From Arthrobotrys musiformis (Eukaryota; Ascomycota; Orbiliomycetes; Orbiliales; Orbiliaceae): 64,000 nt of DNA. Where the stretch lies: NCBI GenBank assembly GCA_036971715.1, contig JAVHJL010000003.1, forward strand, positions 868,001 to 932,000, given 5' to 3'. Within the stretch, counting starts at the first letter, position 1; the number at the start of each line of letters is the position of its first letter. The notes below the pieces were generated by a model, which made no database searches, was not told the origin of the DNA, and was given only the letters and a program-made list of their open reading frames with translations. Positions 24,378-35,521 of the stretch are shown piece by piece. Position numbers and translations under genes: made by a program.

Positions 24378-25438
24378 GGGCCTTTCCGTCCTTCTTTTGC
24401 TCGTCTTTCCTTTATTTGTTATTATTTTGGCACGGCGCGAGGTGGAAAGGGTATTACTTATAACCATATCTACGACACTTTTCGATATCTATTCGGAGGT
24501 GGCTCCGACTTTGATCATTGGTTTCGGCGCTTTTTTCTGGGAGGATTGAATAAAGGTCACACGGGATTTGACCGATCTTCTACAATATGGTCCATTCATT
24601 TAGCCAGCTTTTTTTTTTTCTGTCTTTCCTCTGTCTCTCTTTCTGGAACGGCGTTTCCTGCTTGCGATTTCACATTTGAATTTTTGGGGCCTTTAAATTG
24701 AAAACTACTCCATGCACGCTTCATAAGCTTTGAATCCGAGTAACCTGAGAGTCGACCTAAGCGTATCACTTGCAAACCCGAGGCTCTCCTATTTTCATAA
24801 ATATAAATACCAAACCGGTGTAACGTATCGGCTCGTACGAGATCGATAGCCCTGTGGAACGATGGGCTGAAATTCCAACAGCCGGCAACCTCATACAACG
24901 CACTTCTTCAGTTCGTTCCTGGAATCTCTTTGAGTTCGCTCAGACTCGAGTTTAAAGCCGGTGCTGTCGCATTTCATTTTTAAAACTTAAGGGCGGGATT
25001 ATTTATACTTTGGTTGAAATTATGTCCAGACTTGGGTGTAAACTGACGGATACGGCGCTGGGAATAATACAAAACATCTTAATCCTCAATCCTAGGTTCG
25101 AATTCCACGAGTGAGGTTTCTTTCGCTTTTGGGAGATAAAGGACTTTTTTCTGGAGATTATGGAGGTTGCTGGCGAGATGATTGAAAGCAGTTATGAGTC
25201 TAACAGCAGGGTCAAGCCATCCGTAGAGGAAGCAACAGCGTTTAAACCTAGGATTGGACAACCTATTCATTTGGTTCCTCCTTTATATCTACAGAAGATT
25301 GATCAAGAGAGCTTCTTTATTTTGTGGGCTAGGAAGAGGGGTATTTTTACATGGTGGCGGTTCAGTCGTAAATTAAAGTAGCTATTTTATGGGATTGGGG
25401 AGCAGGCTGGCATTGATTTGGGTGGGTGCCTGCCTGCC
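24378..25438. other. Intergenic region, no supported gene
   Basis: This is the 3' region of the GTPase gene and the upstream region of the tail-anchored gene. Short frames on either strand have no recognisable motif. No tRNA cloverleaf could be built around the GGTTCGAATTCC-like string near 25094. Confidence 0.4.
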
Positions 25439-25447
25439 TATAAAAGG
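25439..25447 (+). promoter_or_regulatory. TATA box of the tail-anchored protein gene
   Basis: TATAAAAGG is a full consensus TATA box. It is followed within about 35 nt by a pyrimidine-rich, CATCATC-rich leader and then the first start codons. Most neighbours lack such a strong box, which suggests a regulated or highly expressed promoter. The role is inferred from sequence and position. Confidence 0.6.
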
Positions 25448-25751
25448 GCCGACTGCCTTCTGACAGCAACATTCTTCTCCTCCTCTACATCATCCTCCTC
25501 TTCCACAAAAGCCTAGCAATTTCATCTCCATCATCAACAACAACATCATCATATCATCATCCCAAACCTCATCTATAATCCCTGCTCTCATCTATAATCC
25601 CTGCTCTCACGCAAGAAGTCTCATTTAGTTCGCTCTCCTCTCAAAACTTAGCTTCGGTTCCGCATAGGAAGGTAAATGCCTAAACACATCTCTCTCCGCT
25701 TTGGACGTTACCTTGTCGGAAGGGTCACAATACACGAACCAACTACATATC

Positions 25752-25905
25752 AATCATCCTCAAGTCACTCATCTTCACGTCATTCATCCTCGCATCAATC
25801 ATCCTCATCCTCACGTCAATCATCCTCATCCTCATCTTCACGTCACTCATCCTCATCCTCATCCTCACGTCACTCATCCTCACATCGATCATCCTCACAC
25901 CAACC
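25752..25905 (+). repeat. Ser/His-coding imperfect tandem repeat (TCATCCTCACGTCAC type)
   Basis: About 150 bp of imperfect repeats built from a TCATCC hexamer and a CACGTCA heptamer. In the frame starting with ATG at 25677 it encodes poly-Ser with Arg/His (SSSSSRHSSS), leading into His-rich runs. In the next frame it encodes His/Pro/Leu repeats that run, without a stop, into the downstream gene. It lies between the TATA box and the likely start of that gene, so it may be leader, a second overlapping small ORF (25677-26107, 143 residues) or extra N-terminal coding sequence. Confidence 0.7.
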
Positions 25906-26069
25906 CTCTGACTACTCCAATTCTCCTCCTCGCCGAACTCATCACCCTGACCTCCATCATCATCACCACCACTTCCATATCTATCCTTATAACCACCACC
26001 ATCATCACTACCACCCTCGCGATGCCCACCACCATCACCACCACTCCTTCGGCAGAAGTTATCTCAACC

Positions 26070-27239
26070 ATGGCCCTGCAAACTCCGCTCTCCCCTCCCG
26101 ATACTAACACTGCCACTCATGTCCATTCTCTTCTCATTGATGACCCCCAAAACAAAGAAACCTCTTCTCCGTCAATTCCCATCGCTGCACCCCCATCCAA
26201 CACCCTCACGAAAGCACGAATCGAAGCCTTAAGAGCCAGAGCAAGGATGATGAACTATCAGCTTCAACCCACTCTCCAGGGCCCCAAAACACCCTATCCT
26301 ACACCACATTCTTCTCCATCAAAACCTCGTCCTTCTCTACACTCTAACGAAATGACTTCCAACACCAGTCCCTCCACTAACCCTTCTCACAATTCCTCTC
26401 TATCTTATTCACAGGAATCGCATTCAAGCGAAGAATTAAATACTGACATAATACTAGCAAGACTCCGGTTTAACCGGCAAAACCTACGAAATAGAATCTT
26501 CCTCTACAACAGTCTCTTCTCTGGCACGGCTGCAGACGACGTCATAGCCACCCTCGGCGTCTACGTGGAAAAGAAAACAGTCCCAGATATCCTAATTGCA
26601 ACTAACATTCTCGAACAACTGCTCAAAGAGACGGAGTGGCTGGAGAACGAGTCGTTGGGTGGTGATCCGGCGCATCTTTTGGCGTTCAAGTTGGCTGAGA
26701 ACGAGAGGATGAAAGTTGAAGTTGAGGCTTTGAGAAAGTTGATCGATTCTTACGCTGAAGTGCAAGAAGAACTTCACTCGAAGCTTGGTATCATCATGTC
26801 ACCGGTTGAACTGCCCGTTCATTTTGAACAATATGACGGTGATGATGAGGAGGATTATGACGAGAGCGAGGACAACATAGAATCATCGGAGGATGGACAC
26901 CACGAGCAGTCATCCGAACTTGGCCACGACGAAGACCGGTCATCTCAATCCAGCCATGAGGAGCCAAAGAAAGACACGAGAGCGGAAACCAGCCACGTCG
27001 ATGCTGCAGTTCAAACTGACGTTTCAATCACAACACCTCCCACAAAGCTCATCGTCAATCCTATGCCTCCTGTCATGCCAATGCCTCTTGTCATGCCTAC
27101 TGAACAAACTCCACTCCTCCAACAGGAGCCTGCACAAGTTCACACAAGGCATCTTCAAAAAGCTATCCCGTATATCGCCGGTTTAGCCATCGGCATTCTC
27201 ATCGGTGTCTCCGCTGCTAACCTCTACTCCAAGGAGTGA
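26070..27239 (+). CDS. Tail-anchored coiled-coil protein of unknown function
   Basis: I do not recognise this family. From the ATG at 26070 (context CAACCATGG) the frame gives 389 residues; an in-frame ATG at 26022 would add 16, and the frame stays open further upstream without an ATG. The N-terminal third is Ser/Thr/Pro-rich. Helical segments lie at about 50-65 (ARIEALRARARMMNYQL) and about 125-250 (AENERMKVEVEALRKLIDSY). An acidic Asp/Glu/His stretch follows, and a single hydrophobic helix at about 364-385 (IAGLAIGILIGVSAANLY) ends four residues before the stop, the layout of a tail-anchored ER or mitochondrial outer-membrane protein. A consensus 5' splice site (GTGAGT) overlaps the stop at 27236, so an alternative, longer C-terminus from an exon near 27425 is possible. 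Confidence 0.6.
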   Translation: MALQTPLSPPDTNTATHVHSLLIDDPQNKETSSPSIPIAAPPSNTLTKARIEALRARARMMNYQLQPTLQGPKTPYPTPHSSPSKPRPSLHSNEMTSNTSPSTNPSHNSSLSYSQESHSSEELNTDIILARLRFNRQNLRNRIFLYNSLFSGTAADDVIATLGVYVEKKTVPDILIATNILEQLLKETEWLENESLGGDPAHLLAFKLAENERMKVEVEALRKLIDSYAEVQEELHSKLGIIMSPVELPVHFEQYDGDDEEDYDESEDNIESSEDGHHEQSSELGHDEDRSSQSSHEEPKKDTRAETSHVDAAVQTDVSITTPPTKLIVNPMPPVMPMPLVMPTEQTPLLQQEPAQVHTRHLQKAIPYIAGLAIGILIGVSAANLYSKE

Positions 27240-28154
27240 GTTCTACTTACTTATTCGTTTCCTTTTAGATATATATATGCCTATCCGATACTACTCACAA
27301 CAAAGGTGAAAAATCACGGATGGCCTCCAACAGGTTGTCAACTTCACATGCCCGGCGTGGTATTCTACTAACAAAATTTGGGTTTCCTTTCTTTTCCGAC
27401 TACACACATCCCCACCACCAAGATATCTTGGGACCTTTCTAGAGCATCCAACAAGCTCCAGAAGCTCTCCCTCACAGGATACCTCCTATACGTTTTTCCC
27501 GAGAAGATCACCCACCTCGAGGACAAAGGTCACAAACGGTCGAAACGGCTTTAATGTTCGTTACGACTAACCCTACGACTACGAATTCTCTTCCATCTCT
27601 CCCACAACCTCTCCCACGACCTCTCCCACGATCTCTCACAACCTCTTTCACGACCTCCCTCACGATCTTTCTCACGGCATCCCTCACGACCTCGTCACGC
27701 TCACCATACGCCGGGAATAGTCGAGTCGGGGAAATACGTTAATACCAAGCAGTTCAATGTCCAGACCCCCTATCAAGGGAACTAACATTGGCACAACCGC
27801 ACAACTTGATATCGACCATTCCCCCGCCTCGCTATCTCCAAAAACCCGGGAAACTTACTCTTCCTTCAAAATGATATCGGTAGCCTTGGGATCATTCACG
27901 GGGCCTGCCATTCAAAACTATCGATATCATCTTCCTTTGTTGGGAAAGAAAAGGGACGGTGTTATTCCATCTCTAACTTAGCTCCAGCTCCTGCACTATA
28001 CGCTTTGTGTAGATAGAACCAACGACAGCAAGCAAGTATATAGAGAGAAAAACATCCCAAAAAACACAGAATGCATTATCATTCGCTGAAAAAATACCAC
28101 ATAACCCTTCTCAAAGTAGTCAAATAAGCAAAATTAAATAGAGAATAAAAAAAA
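27240..28154. other. Intergenic region with possible extra exon and repeat
   Basis: The segment 27424-27553 has an open frame with protein-like composition (WDLSRASNKLQKLSLTG), preceded by CCACCAAG that could serve as a splice acceptor for the GTGAGT at 27236. This may be an alternative last exon of the tail-anchored gene, or chance. The rest is repeat (27594-27697) and the 3' side of the DRG1 gene. Confidence 0.35.
27594..27697. repeat. CTCTCCCACGAC-type degenerate tandem repeat
   Basis: About nine degenerate copies of a roughly 12-nt unit (CTCTCCCACGAC, varying to CCTCACGAT and CTCACGGC). It is noncoding as far as I can tell and differs in sequence from the repeat at 25752-25905. Confidence 0.65.
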
Positions 28155-29728
28155 CTACTTTGTAAAAATAGAAACCACGTCCCCCTCCGAGACTAGATGA
28201 TTCAACCCCGTCCGTTGCGGCGAATGCTTCGCGCTGGCGCCCCAGACGAGAGCGTACCTGAATCTTTCCTTTATGCTCCGGTGGATCTGATCGCATACAT
28301 CTTCGACCGTGCTGCCGCTGCGGACGATGAGGGCTTCTGTGAAGTCCGGGGCGCTTCCTTTCCTGTTTTACGCCGTATACATTAGAACCACCGCTCTGTC
28401 AAGTAGAGTTATAAGGGAAAAGGGGGGGGGTTACTTTTTGGTATAAATCCTCAACAACCTCAGGTCCTCCCAAATCCTGTCAACGACGTCTTTGATCCCC
28501 AAATCCAACTCGCAGCTCATGACGACAGTATGCGGTTCCCGCGCCAGCTGGTTCAGGTATGTTTTCGAAATACAATCGATCTTGTTGTACACATACAAAC
28601 TACCCTCCATCAGCACCCTCCCACCAAATATAAAAAAGAAAGAAAAGGGAGGAACAAACCATCGAATATACTTCCGATTCGGCGCCATAATAACATCAAT
28701 AAAATCATCCACAGTAGCATTCTCATCCCTCACCAAAACCTCAGCATTCAACATCTTATAATCCCTCAAAATATTATAAATCATCTTCTCATCCAGATAC
28801 TTCGGCGGACTCATAAAGTTGATCTTCATCCCGCCGGACTTCTTGGGTTTCAGGTAGATATTCGGCGGCTCGCGGTTGAGTCTTATCCCGACGGCCTCCA
28901 GTTCCTTCTCTAGTAACGTGCGCTGTTCCAGCTTTTTCGTCGCATCGAGGACCATCACTATCAAATCTGACGTTTTGGCAGCGGAGATGACCTGCCGTCC
29001 GCGACCTTTGCCCTCGGCGGCACCTTCGATGATTCCCGGTAAATCGAGGATTTGGATCTCGGCGCCTTCGTATTCTAGCACGCCCGGGATGGCGGTGAGG
29101 GTTGTGAAGGCGTAGGCGGCGACTTCGGAGCGGGTTTTGGTGATTTTGGTCAGGAGGGTCGATTTTCCCTATACAAAAACACCGTTATAATGGATTTCTC
29201 ACTGGAATGGAAAGAGGGGGTACTTACGACAGACGGGAATCCAACGAGCGATACTCTCGCATCTACCACCGTTCAGCCTCTACCCGCTATAAAACGAAGA
29301 GAGAAAACCAATACCTCCACTCTTACTAACATCGAACCCGCTACCACCACCACCCCCCGCCCCGGGACCAGGTTCCAACAACTGCGCCCTCAGCCGTGCT
29401 AATTTTCTATTCTCCCATCAGAACTCCTATCATCCGTAAACTATACCCCGCGGGAATAAAAATACCCTTTCAACAGACCCAAATGGTACTCTAAAAACCA
29501 ATTAGCCCCCCTCCCAACTTCAAAGACATAAAGAATCCCGAACCTGTAGCTTTATTCTAACCCCCCAAAACCCCAATCAGCTACCCATCTCCATAATAAC
29601 AGTAGAAAAAAGAAATACCTTCTGCGTCCTCTTCATCTCATCCTCAATCCTAACCCCGTCAGCACCAATCCGCTCCCCAGATCATAAAAAACGGCTCCAT
29701 ACTCTTTAATCTTCTCCGAGATACCCAT
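28155..29728 (-). CDS. RBG1: Developmentally regulated GTP-binding protein 1 (Rbg1/DRG1 family GTPase)
   Basis: Nine exons on the minus strand: 29703-29728, 29619-29649, 29544-29556, 29466-29490, 29315-29406, 29228-29262, 28672-29168, 28435-28617 and 28155-28362. Together they encode 369 residues, the usual length of yeast and animal DRG1. Exon joining rebuilds MGISEKIKEIEDEMKRTQKN, KATEYHLGLLKGKLARLRAQ, a Gly-rich linker, then the G domain: GFPSVGKSTL, DLPGIIEGA, NKID, and the C-terminal TGS domain ending GDVVSIFTK. DRG proteins are ribosome-associated GTPases working with Dfrp/Tma46 partners in translation. Exons of 13, 25, 26, 31 and 35 nt make the 5' half unusually fragmented. The 54-nt intron at 28618-28671 is the least certain; as modelled, it leaves a two-residue insertion (KVLMEGSLYVYNKID). 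Confidence 0.93.
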
Positions 29729-30777
29729 CTTGACGTTTATCTCCCCTAGGAGCCTCCTACAATATCTCAGAACCGACGGTGTAACGAATTGCTGACCCGG
29801 AAAACCTCGGAGTACACGGCCAGAAACACCCTTAAGATTTCTCTTCGTCTCGTAATAACGGTAGATATTATCGGCGTCGCGCGCGGTGGTGGTCGTGTTT
29901 AGCGGGGTGAATGTTTAAAAACCCAAAAAGGTGGGATGAGCTCAAATAGTTAGTTCCGCGCTAAAAAAAACATCCCCGCAAAAAGCACACATCCCACATC
30001 GACAACAAACATTCACGCCTACACGTCTACATCACGCCGAAGATGAATGACTTAATACTAATTACCACAATTCTTTATTTTGCTTTCTCCCTGGTACTAA
30101 AGAAAGAGAACGCCGAAAAAGCTAACGAAGCTTGTAAAGCCACTAGGAAGAAGAGTATATATAGCTCAAGGCATGGGAAAAGCAGAAACAGAGTCGAGAA
30201 AAAGCAGCAAGCAAAAAAGAAAGCGCAGAATTCTTTTTCTTGTTCTCTCCCAGGGATATTTCTAGCAGACTAAAAAGCAGAGAACAGGGAAACACAGGCC
30301 GATCTCAAGGGTAAGAAGAAAAATAAAAGGTACGAAGGGAGAAAAAGAAGAAGACAAAGACTGCTAAATAACTAGCAATTGCGAAGTCTGAGCGAAGTGA
30401 AAAAAGGAGGAGCACTATGTAATAGTAATAGTAAAATTTAAAAGTGAAAACGCCTCGCCCAGTAACAATACACGAGCCGAAAACAGAAAATAGAGAGGGG
30501 GTTATTGTAGAATATTAACACACTCGGCAAGGGTAAGGTGGTCTGGTCGGAAAAAATATAAAAAAGAATACCGGGATCCGAGGAGAAAAGGGGGGAAGGG
30601 TTTCATTGGAGGGAGAACAGGTGGGGAGAAAAGAGTCCTCCTGTCCGATCATTAAACGTATAGTCGTCAGGGAAGATGTAAAAGAAAAAGGATTTTTGAG
30701 GTTAGTAAAAGCAAATCGAAAGAAGAAGTCCCCCCCTTTCATTTCCAGCCCGCAGAGGCGGCAGAGCATCACGGGAT
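29729..30777. other. Intergenic region, no supported gene
   Basis: DRG1 promoter and leader plus the 3' UTR of the SNF2-type gene, both on the minus strand. The sequence is A-rich (AAGAAAAG-type runs at 30100-30370). The only sizeable plus frame (from 30043) is Lys-rich and low in complexity. Confidence 0.45.
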
Positions 30778-33700
30778 CTATTCGTCATCACCGTCATCGC
30801 CGCTCTCCGCATGTTCTTCCTCTTCTTCTTCTGGTGGTGGTTTCTTGCCAACGCTGAATTTGAGTTTAATGTTAGGGGTGACCGGTGGTGGTGGATTGGC
30901 GGCCGGTGTTCCGCTGGCGGATCCGCTAGGGGCAGCAGATCCGTCTTTGACTTCGCTGGCGATGGCACCAAGGAGGGCGCTATCAATGGCCGGAACTGGA
31001 ACCGGATCAGAAAGATCAAGAGGCATGTTGTATTTGTCGGCCTCCTTCTGAGCTTGGGTGCGGAATTCCTCCTATAGGTTGTTCGTTAGCGTCTAAATCA
31101 AAAGATAATAGGATAAAGGCTCGGTCATCCTTACCTCCATGGCAACGGCGTCTTCATAGACCATACTGCCTTCTTCGTTGTAAAGCTTGGCATTCCTAAA
31201 CATAAGCAAGAAATCCTCCTTGAAGTCGTTCAGGGACATGTAGTCCTCCCGATCTATCTTCTTCTTGATCATATCAAACGAGATCGGACGAGAAATGATC
31301 TTGTAATAGTCGGGGTAGAATTTCTTGCTCGGCAAGACGACGAAGTGTTCCGAGCATTTTCGCTCCGATTCTTCATCCTCAGGAAGTTCAATCGCGGCGG
31401 TATGGATCCTGAGCATCGCCTCTTGTAGATTGGCACGTTCTTTGTTAGTCAAGGGGTCTGCGTTGCTGTTCTTGCCCTTCGCGCGCTTGCGTTTCGGCGC
31501 CTCCTCGACAACTTCTTCATCCCTCTTGCGCTTCTCAGCTTTTGGCTGGCGGCCACGCTTTCTCTTGTTCGGCGTCGCAATAGGGACCTCCTCCGGTGTT
31601 GGAGGCGCCTCTTCCTCTTCCTCCTCAACGTCTGTAACTTGCTTCTTGGCCTTGTTGGCGGCCCTCTTAGCTTGAGATTCACGCTTCCTGCGTATCGCAT
31701 CTTCGACAGTATCTTCGTCATCATCAATGGCATCGAGCCACTGTTCTTCCGTAAGACCGTCGTCATACTTGACTTGCGTTCTCTCACGCGCACCACGGCC
31801 AGTGGGCGCGGTGTCCTCGGGCTCTGGTTCGATATCTTCCTGCAAGTAAACAGCAGGAAGCTCGGACTCTTCCATGAGTCGAGCCAACGGCTTGCCTTCT
31901 CCGTACGGCGAGGCCTCTTCTCGTTCCTTATCCATCTGTCTAAACAAGGCTAGCTCTTGGTCATTTCTGGCACAGACTTCGTTCAACTCGTCATCATCGA
32001 GTTGTTCATCTCCATCATCCTTCTCTGTCTCGTCGACTTCAAGTAGAGATCTCAACAAGGCATCTCGCTCTTCGTCCTTCGATTTATTGTCGAATTTACC
32101 TGCCTGGATGACCTTTCCGTCGATGTCGAGCTTGTATTGGGCCCTCGATAGAATCTTCTCCTCAACGGAATTGCTAGTGATAAGACGCAAGATTCGCACC
32201 TCGTTCTTCTGACCAATTCTGTGAGCACGATCCTGTGCCTGAAGATCTTGATGGGGATTCCAATCGGAGTCGTAGATGATAACTGTGTCGGCTGTTTGAA
32301 GATTGAGACCGAGACCACCAGCACGGGTGGAAAGCAAGAAAATCAGATAGTCTGAACCGGGGGCATTGAAGTCCTTCAACATCGCGCTACGATCATCGGC
32401 CTTCGTCGAACCGTCCAAACGCATGAACTTCCAGCGTCTGAAATTCAAGAAATCTTCCATGATGTTCATGATTTGGGTCATTTGGAAAAACATAAGGACC
32501 TATAGAAATTTAGCATTGATTCCTTCAAGGACGTAATTTATTTGGCATATGCTTACCCTGTGGCCAGACGCAAAGAACTTTGGAAGTAAACGATCAAGAA
32601 GTTCAAATTTACCAGCGGTACGCCAGAGCAAATCGTTTGCCATGGGGCCAGGACTGATAGCGTTCTCAACATCCTCAAAGACAAAAGGATGGTTACAGAT
32701 CTTTCGGAGCTGCATCAACATGTTGCTGAGACCCTTGATACTAACGCGGCTGTAGAAAAGGAAATCCTGGTTAGCACCAATAAATCACAAAGACAAAGTT
32801 ATAACGTACCCTGATTTCTGATTTTCGCTCGCAACAAAGATAGCACCATTTTGTTTCATCTGGTTGTAGAGTTTGGCCTGGAGCGCCGAGAACTTGCACT
32901 TGACAACCTTCTCCACCTTGTCGGGAAGTTCGGCTTCGACATCCTTCTTGAGACGTCTCAGCAAGAAAGGTCTGAGAACCTTATGTAGACGTCGAATGAT
33001 GAGCAATGCCTCTTCTTCTGTAAGTTCCATCTTATCTTGACCACCGGTGTTGGCAAAGGGAGTGTTGAACCATTCATCGAAACTCTTGACGGATTTGAAG
33101 ATATTCGGGAGGACGAAGTTGAGGAGGGCCCACAATTCAGGAAGATTGTTCTGAAGAGGGGTACCTGTGAGAATGAGACGGTAACGGCAGATGTAGTAGG
33201 TTGTGAGGGTAAAGCTGAGTTTTGATTCGCTGTTCTTCATTCTGTGACCTTCGTCGACAATCATGTAGGCCCATTTAATCTTCGACAGAATAGGTCGGTC
33301 CTTGATGATGTATTCGTAGGTTGTGAGAACAGCTTGGAAGTCACCAGATCGGACCTGTGCTTGATGTGCTTTTCTTGCCAATGGAGGTCCCTTGTAGACA
33401 ATCTTCTTGATGGATGGCGCCCATTTCTCAAATTCCAAGGTCCAATTTGTAAGCGTACTCAATGGAACAATGACCAAGAAAGGCCCGGTGACATTCTTCT
33501 TTTCTATAAGGTGAGTAACCAAAGAGATGGTTTGAATTGTCTTTCCGAGACCCATCTCGTCTGCCAAGATACCATTGAGATTGTTGTTGAATAAAGAAAC
33601 CATCCATTGCAAACCCTTGATCTGATACTCCTTGAGCTTACCACCAACCAAGATACTGGGCTGTTCGGAAACAGTTTCCTGGATTCTGTGAGCGACAGCG

Positions 33701-35521
33701 TAGTAATCGACCTTCTTGCCAGACCCTTCGTCTTCTTCATCCTCGCTCTCTTCATCCTCAGAGATGTATCCTTCGGGACGGCCGTATTTCTCGTGAGCAT
33801 CTCGTTGTTGCGTCCTGACGGCCTGGGCGAGATTCTTGAGGAAACCATCTGTCTGCTTGAGCAAATGGGTAATACGGGTATCCTTGGCCTGGTCGAGCAA
33901 TTTGAGGTATGCCTCTTCATCGTTAGCTTTAAGAGCTTGGAGACGTTGCTTAGCGGTCCTCTCAATTCTCTTCTGCTCTTCTTTCTCCATGATTTGGTGG
34001 TGCGCAGCCATGAGCTTTCCGAATTTCTGAGCCTTGGTTCCTGTGGTGACTGCGGAGAGTACATCCTTGCTGTGGGTGAGAACCGCCTTGAGGTATTCGT
34101 CCCTCTTCTGCTTTTCCCTATTGATACGTTGTTCCTGTTGTTGTTTCTCCAGCTTCTCGGTAATACGAGCCTCGCGCAATGATTGCTTCTTCATGCGTCT
34201 GAACATCGAGCGATTTGTAGTCATGGCAAGACTATCATAATGAACCATGTTCTGAACCATCTGCTTTCTCATCTCGCGTTGCATTTCCAACAAGGAGAGT
34301 GATTTATACTCTATGATACGGCGACCGCGCTCAGTATCGAGTATTTCACTTGTGGGCCGATGCAGGGTGCCGACATTTAGATTCATAGCCTCCAATTCCG
34401 CCATTCTGACTTGGATTCTATTGGCAATTGCCTTCTCGCGCTCTTCCTTGAGTCGGGTAATTTCGATGCCCGTGGGCATGATACTGGGGATCAGAGGGCG
34501 ATTGGCACGGATTCCATGATCAGAATGCGATATTGTCGGTAGGAATAGAGTATATGGGGATGTGAAGGATTCATATCCGGTCCTAACAGGAACGAGTGAA
34601 GTATCGGTTTTTTCTGCGGTTGGTGGCTTAGCTGCCGAATCGGTGGTGGTAGGTGCCGGAGCCGCGGCCATATTGGCGGCAACTTTTCCAGCGGTTGAAG
34701 CTGATGTTATCAGATTCATGAGATTTGCTGGAATAATCTGGCCCCTGGTCAGGACTTTAAACGCCATAATTTGGTGCTTAAGTGTGGCCAGCTGCTCTGC
34801 TGTAAAAGACGGCGGAGGGATTACTGCTCCGGGGGCCTTCGAGCCGGCTGGCGTCTGAGGAGCGTTCGGGGCATTGGGGGTTGTTGCGGTGACGGAGTCT
34901 GGTTTTGAGGGCGTAACCGGGGGGTGCGGCGGCGATTGTTGTGATTTTTGAATATTGTTATTGTTGCCGGGCGAGGAGTGGTTAGGGACAGGGCCTAGAG
35001 CAGAGACTCCATTTCCCTTGACCTGCATGGAGATGCCATTGGCCTGATTCTGAAGAGCATGCTGCTGATGGGCCTGCTGATGAGCCTGCTGCTGGGCCTG
35101 TTGATGAGCAGCCTGCTGGGCCTGCTGGGCCTGCTGTTGAGCTTGCTGCTGGGCTTGCTGCATCTTCTGCTGGGCTTGCTGTTTCATGTTGTTTTGCTGG
35201 TTGCTTAAAGCTCGAAGGTAAGCTGACATTTGTGCAAACTCAGGACTTGTAGCCTCAGTGGCGCCCGCAGATTTCATAGCTTGCCATCTCTGAAGTCGTA
35301 TCAATTCAAGCGTTAGCACTGACGCGAAGACGGCGTATAACAACACCATATCTAGGAAAATAGGAAGATATGCGTACCTGGTAGAGCTGTTGGACCTGCT
35401 CCCGCGAAGGCTGCTGCTGCACACCCATCATGCCATGTGGAGGAGGGGCGCCGCCATTGTTATGCAGCTGGTGAGGCTGCTGGTGAACCTGGGTGGCCAT
35501 GATTTGGCCGGTGTTCATCAT
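30778..35521 (-). CDS. SNF2: SWI/SNF- or RSC-type ATP-dependent chromatin remodeller (Snf2/Sth1 family)
   Basis: Five exons on the minus strand (35378-35521, 32810-35289, 32557-32749, 31135-32499, 30778-31071) encode 1491 residues. Order of domains: Gln/Ala-rich region with QQAQQ repeats (about 75-125), QLQ motif (FTAEQLATLKHQIMAFK, near 207), HSA region (about 370-470), helicase core with Walker A DEMGLGKTIQT (near 625) and DEGH (near 728), the helicase C-terminal half with STRAGGLGLNLQ and QDRAHRIGQ, SnAC-like acidic region, an AT-hook-like basic stretch (KRKRGRQPK), and a bromodomain at about 1300-1395 (PDYYKIISRPISFDMIKKKI). A Pro-rich and Glu-rich tail ends the protein. It slides or evicts nucleosomes in the nucleus. 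Whether it serves SWI/SNF (Snf2) or RSC (Sth1) cannot be told here. The start is the first of two consecutive ATGs. Confidence 0.95.
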
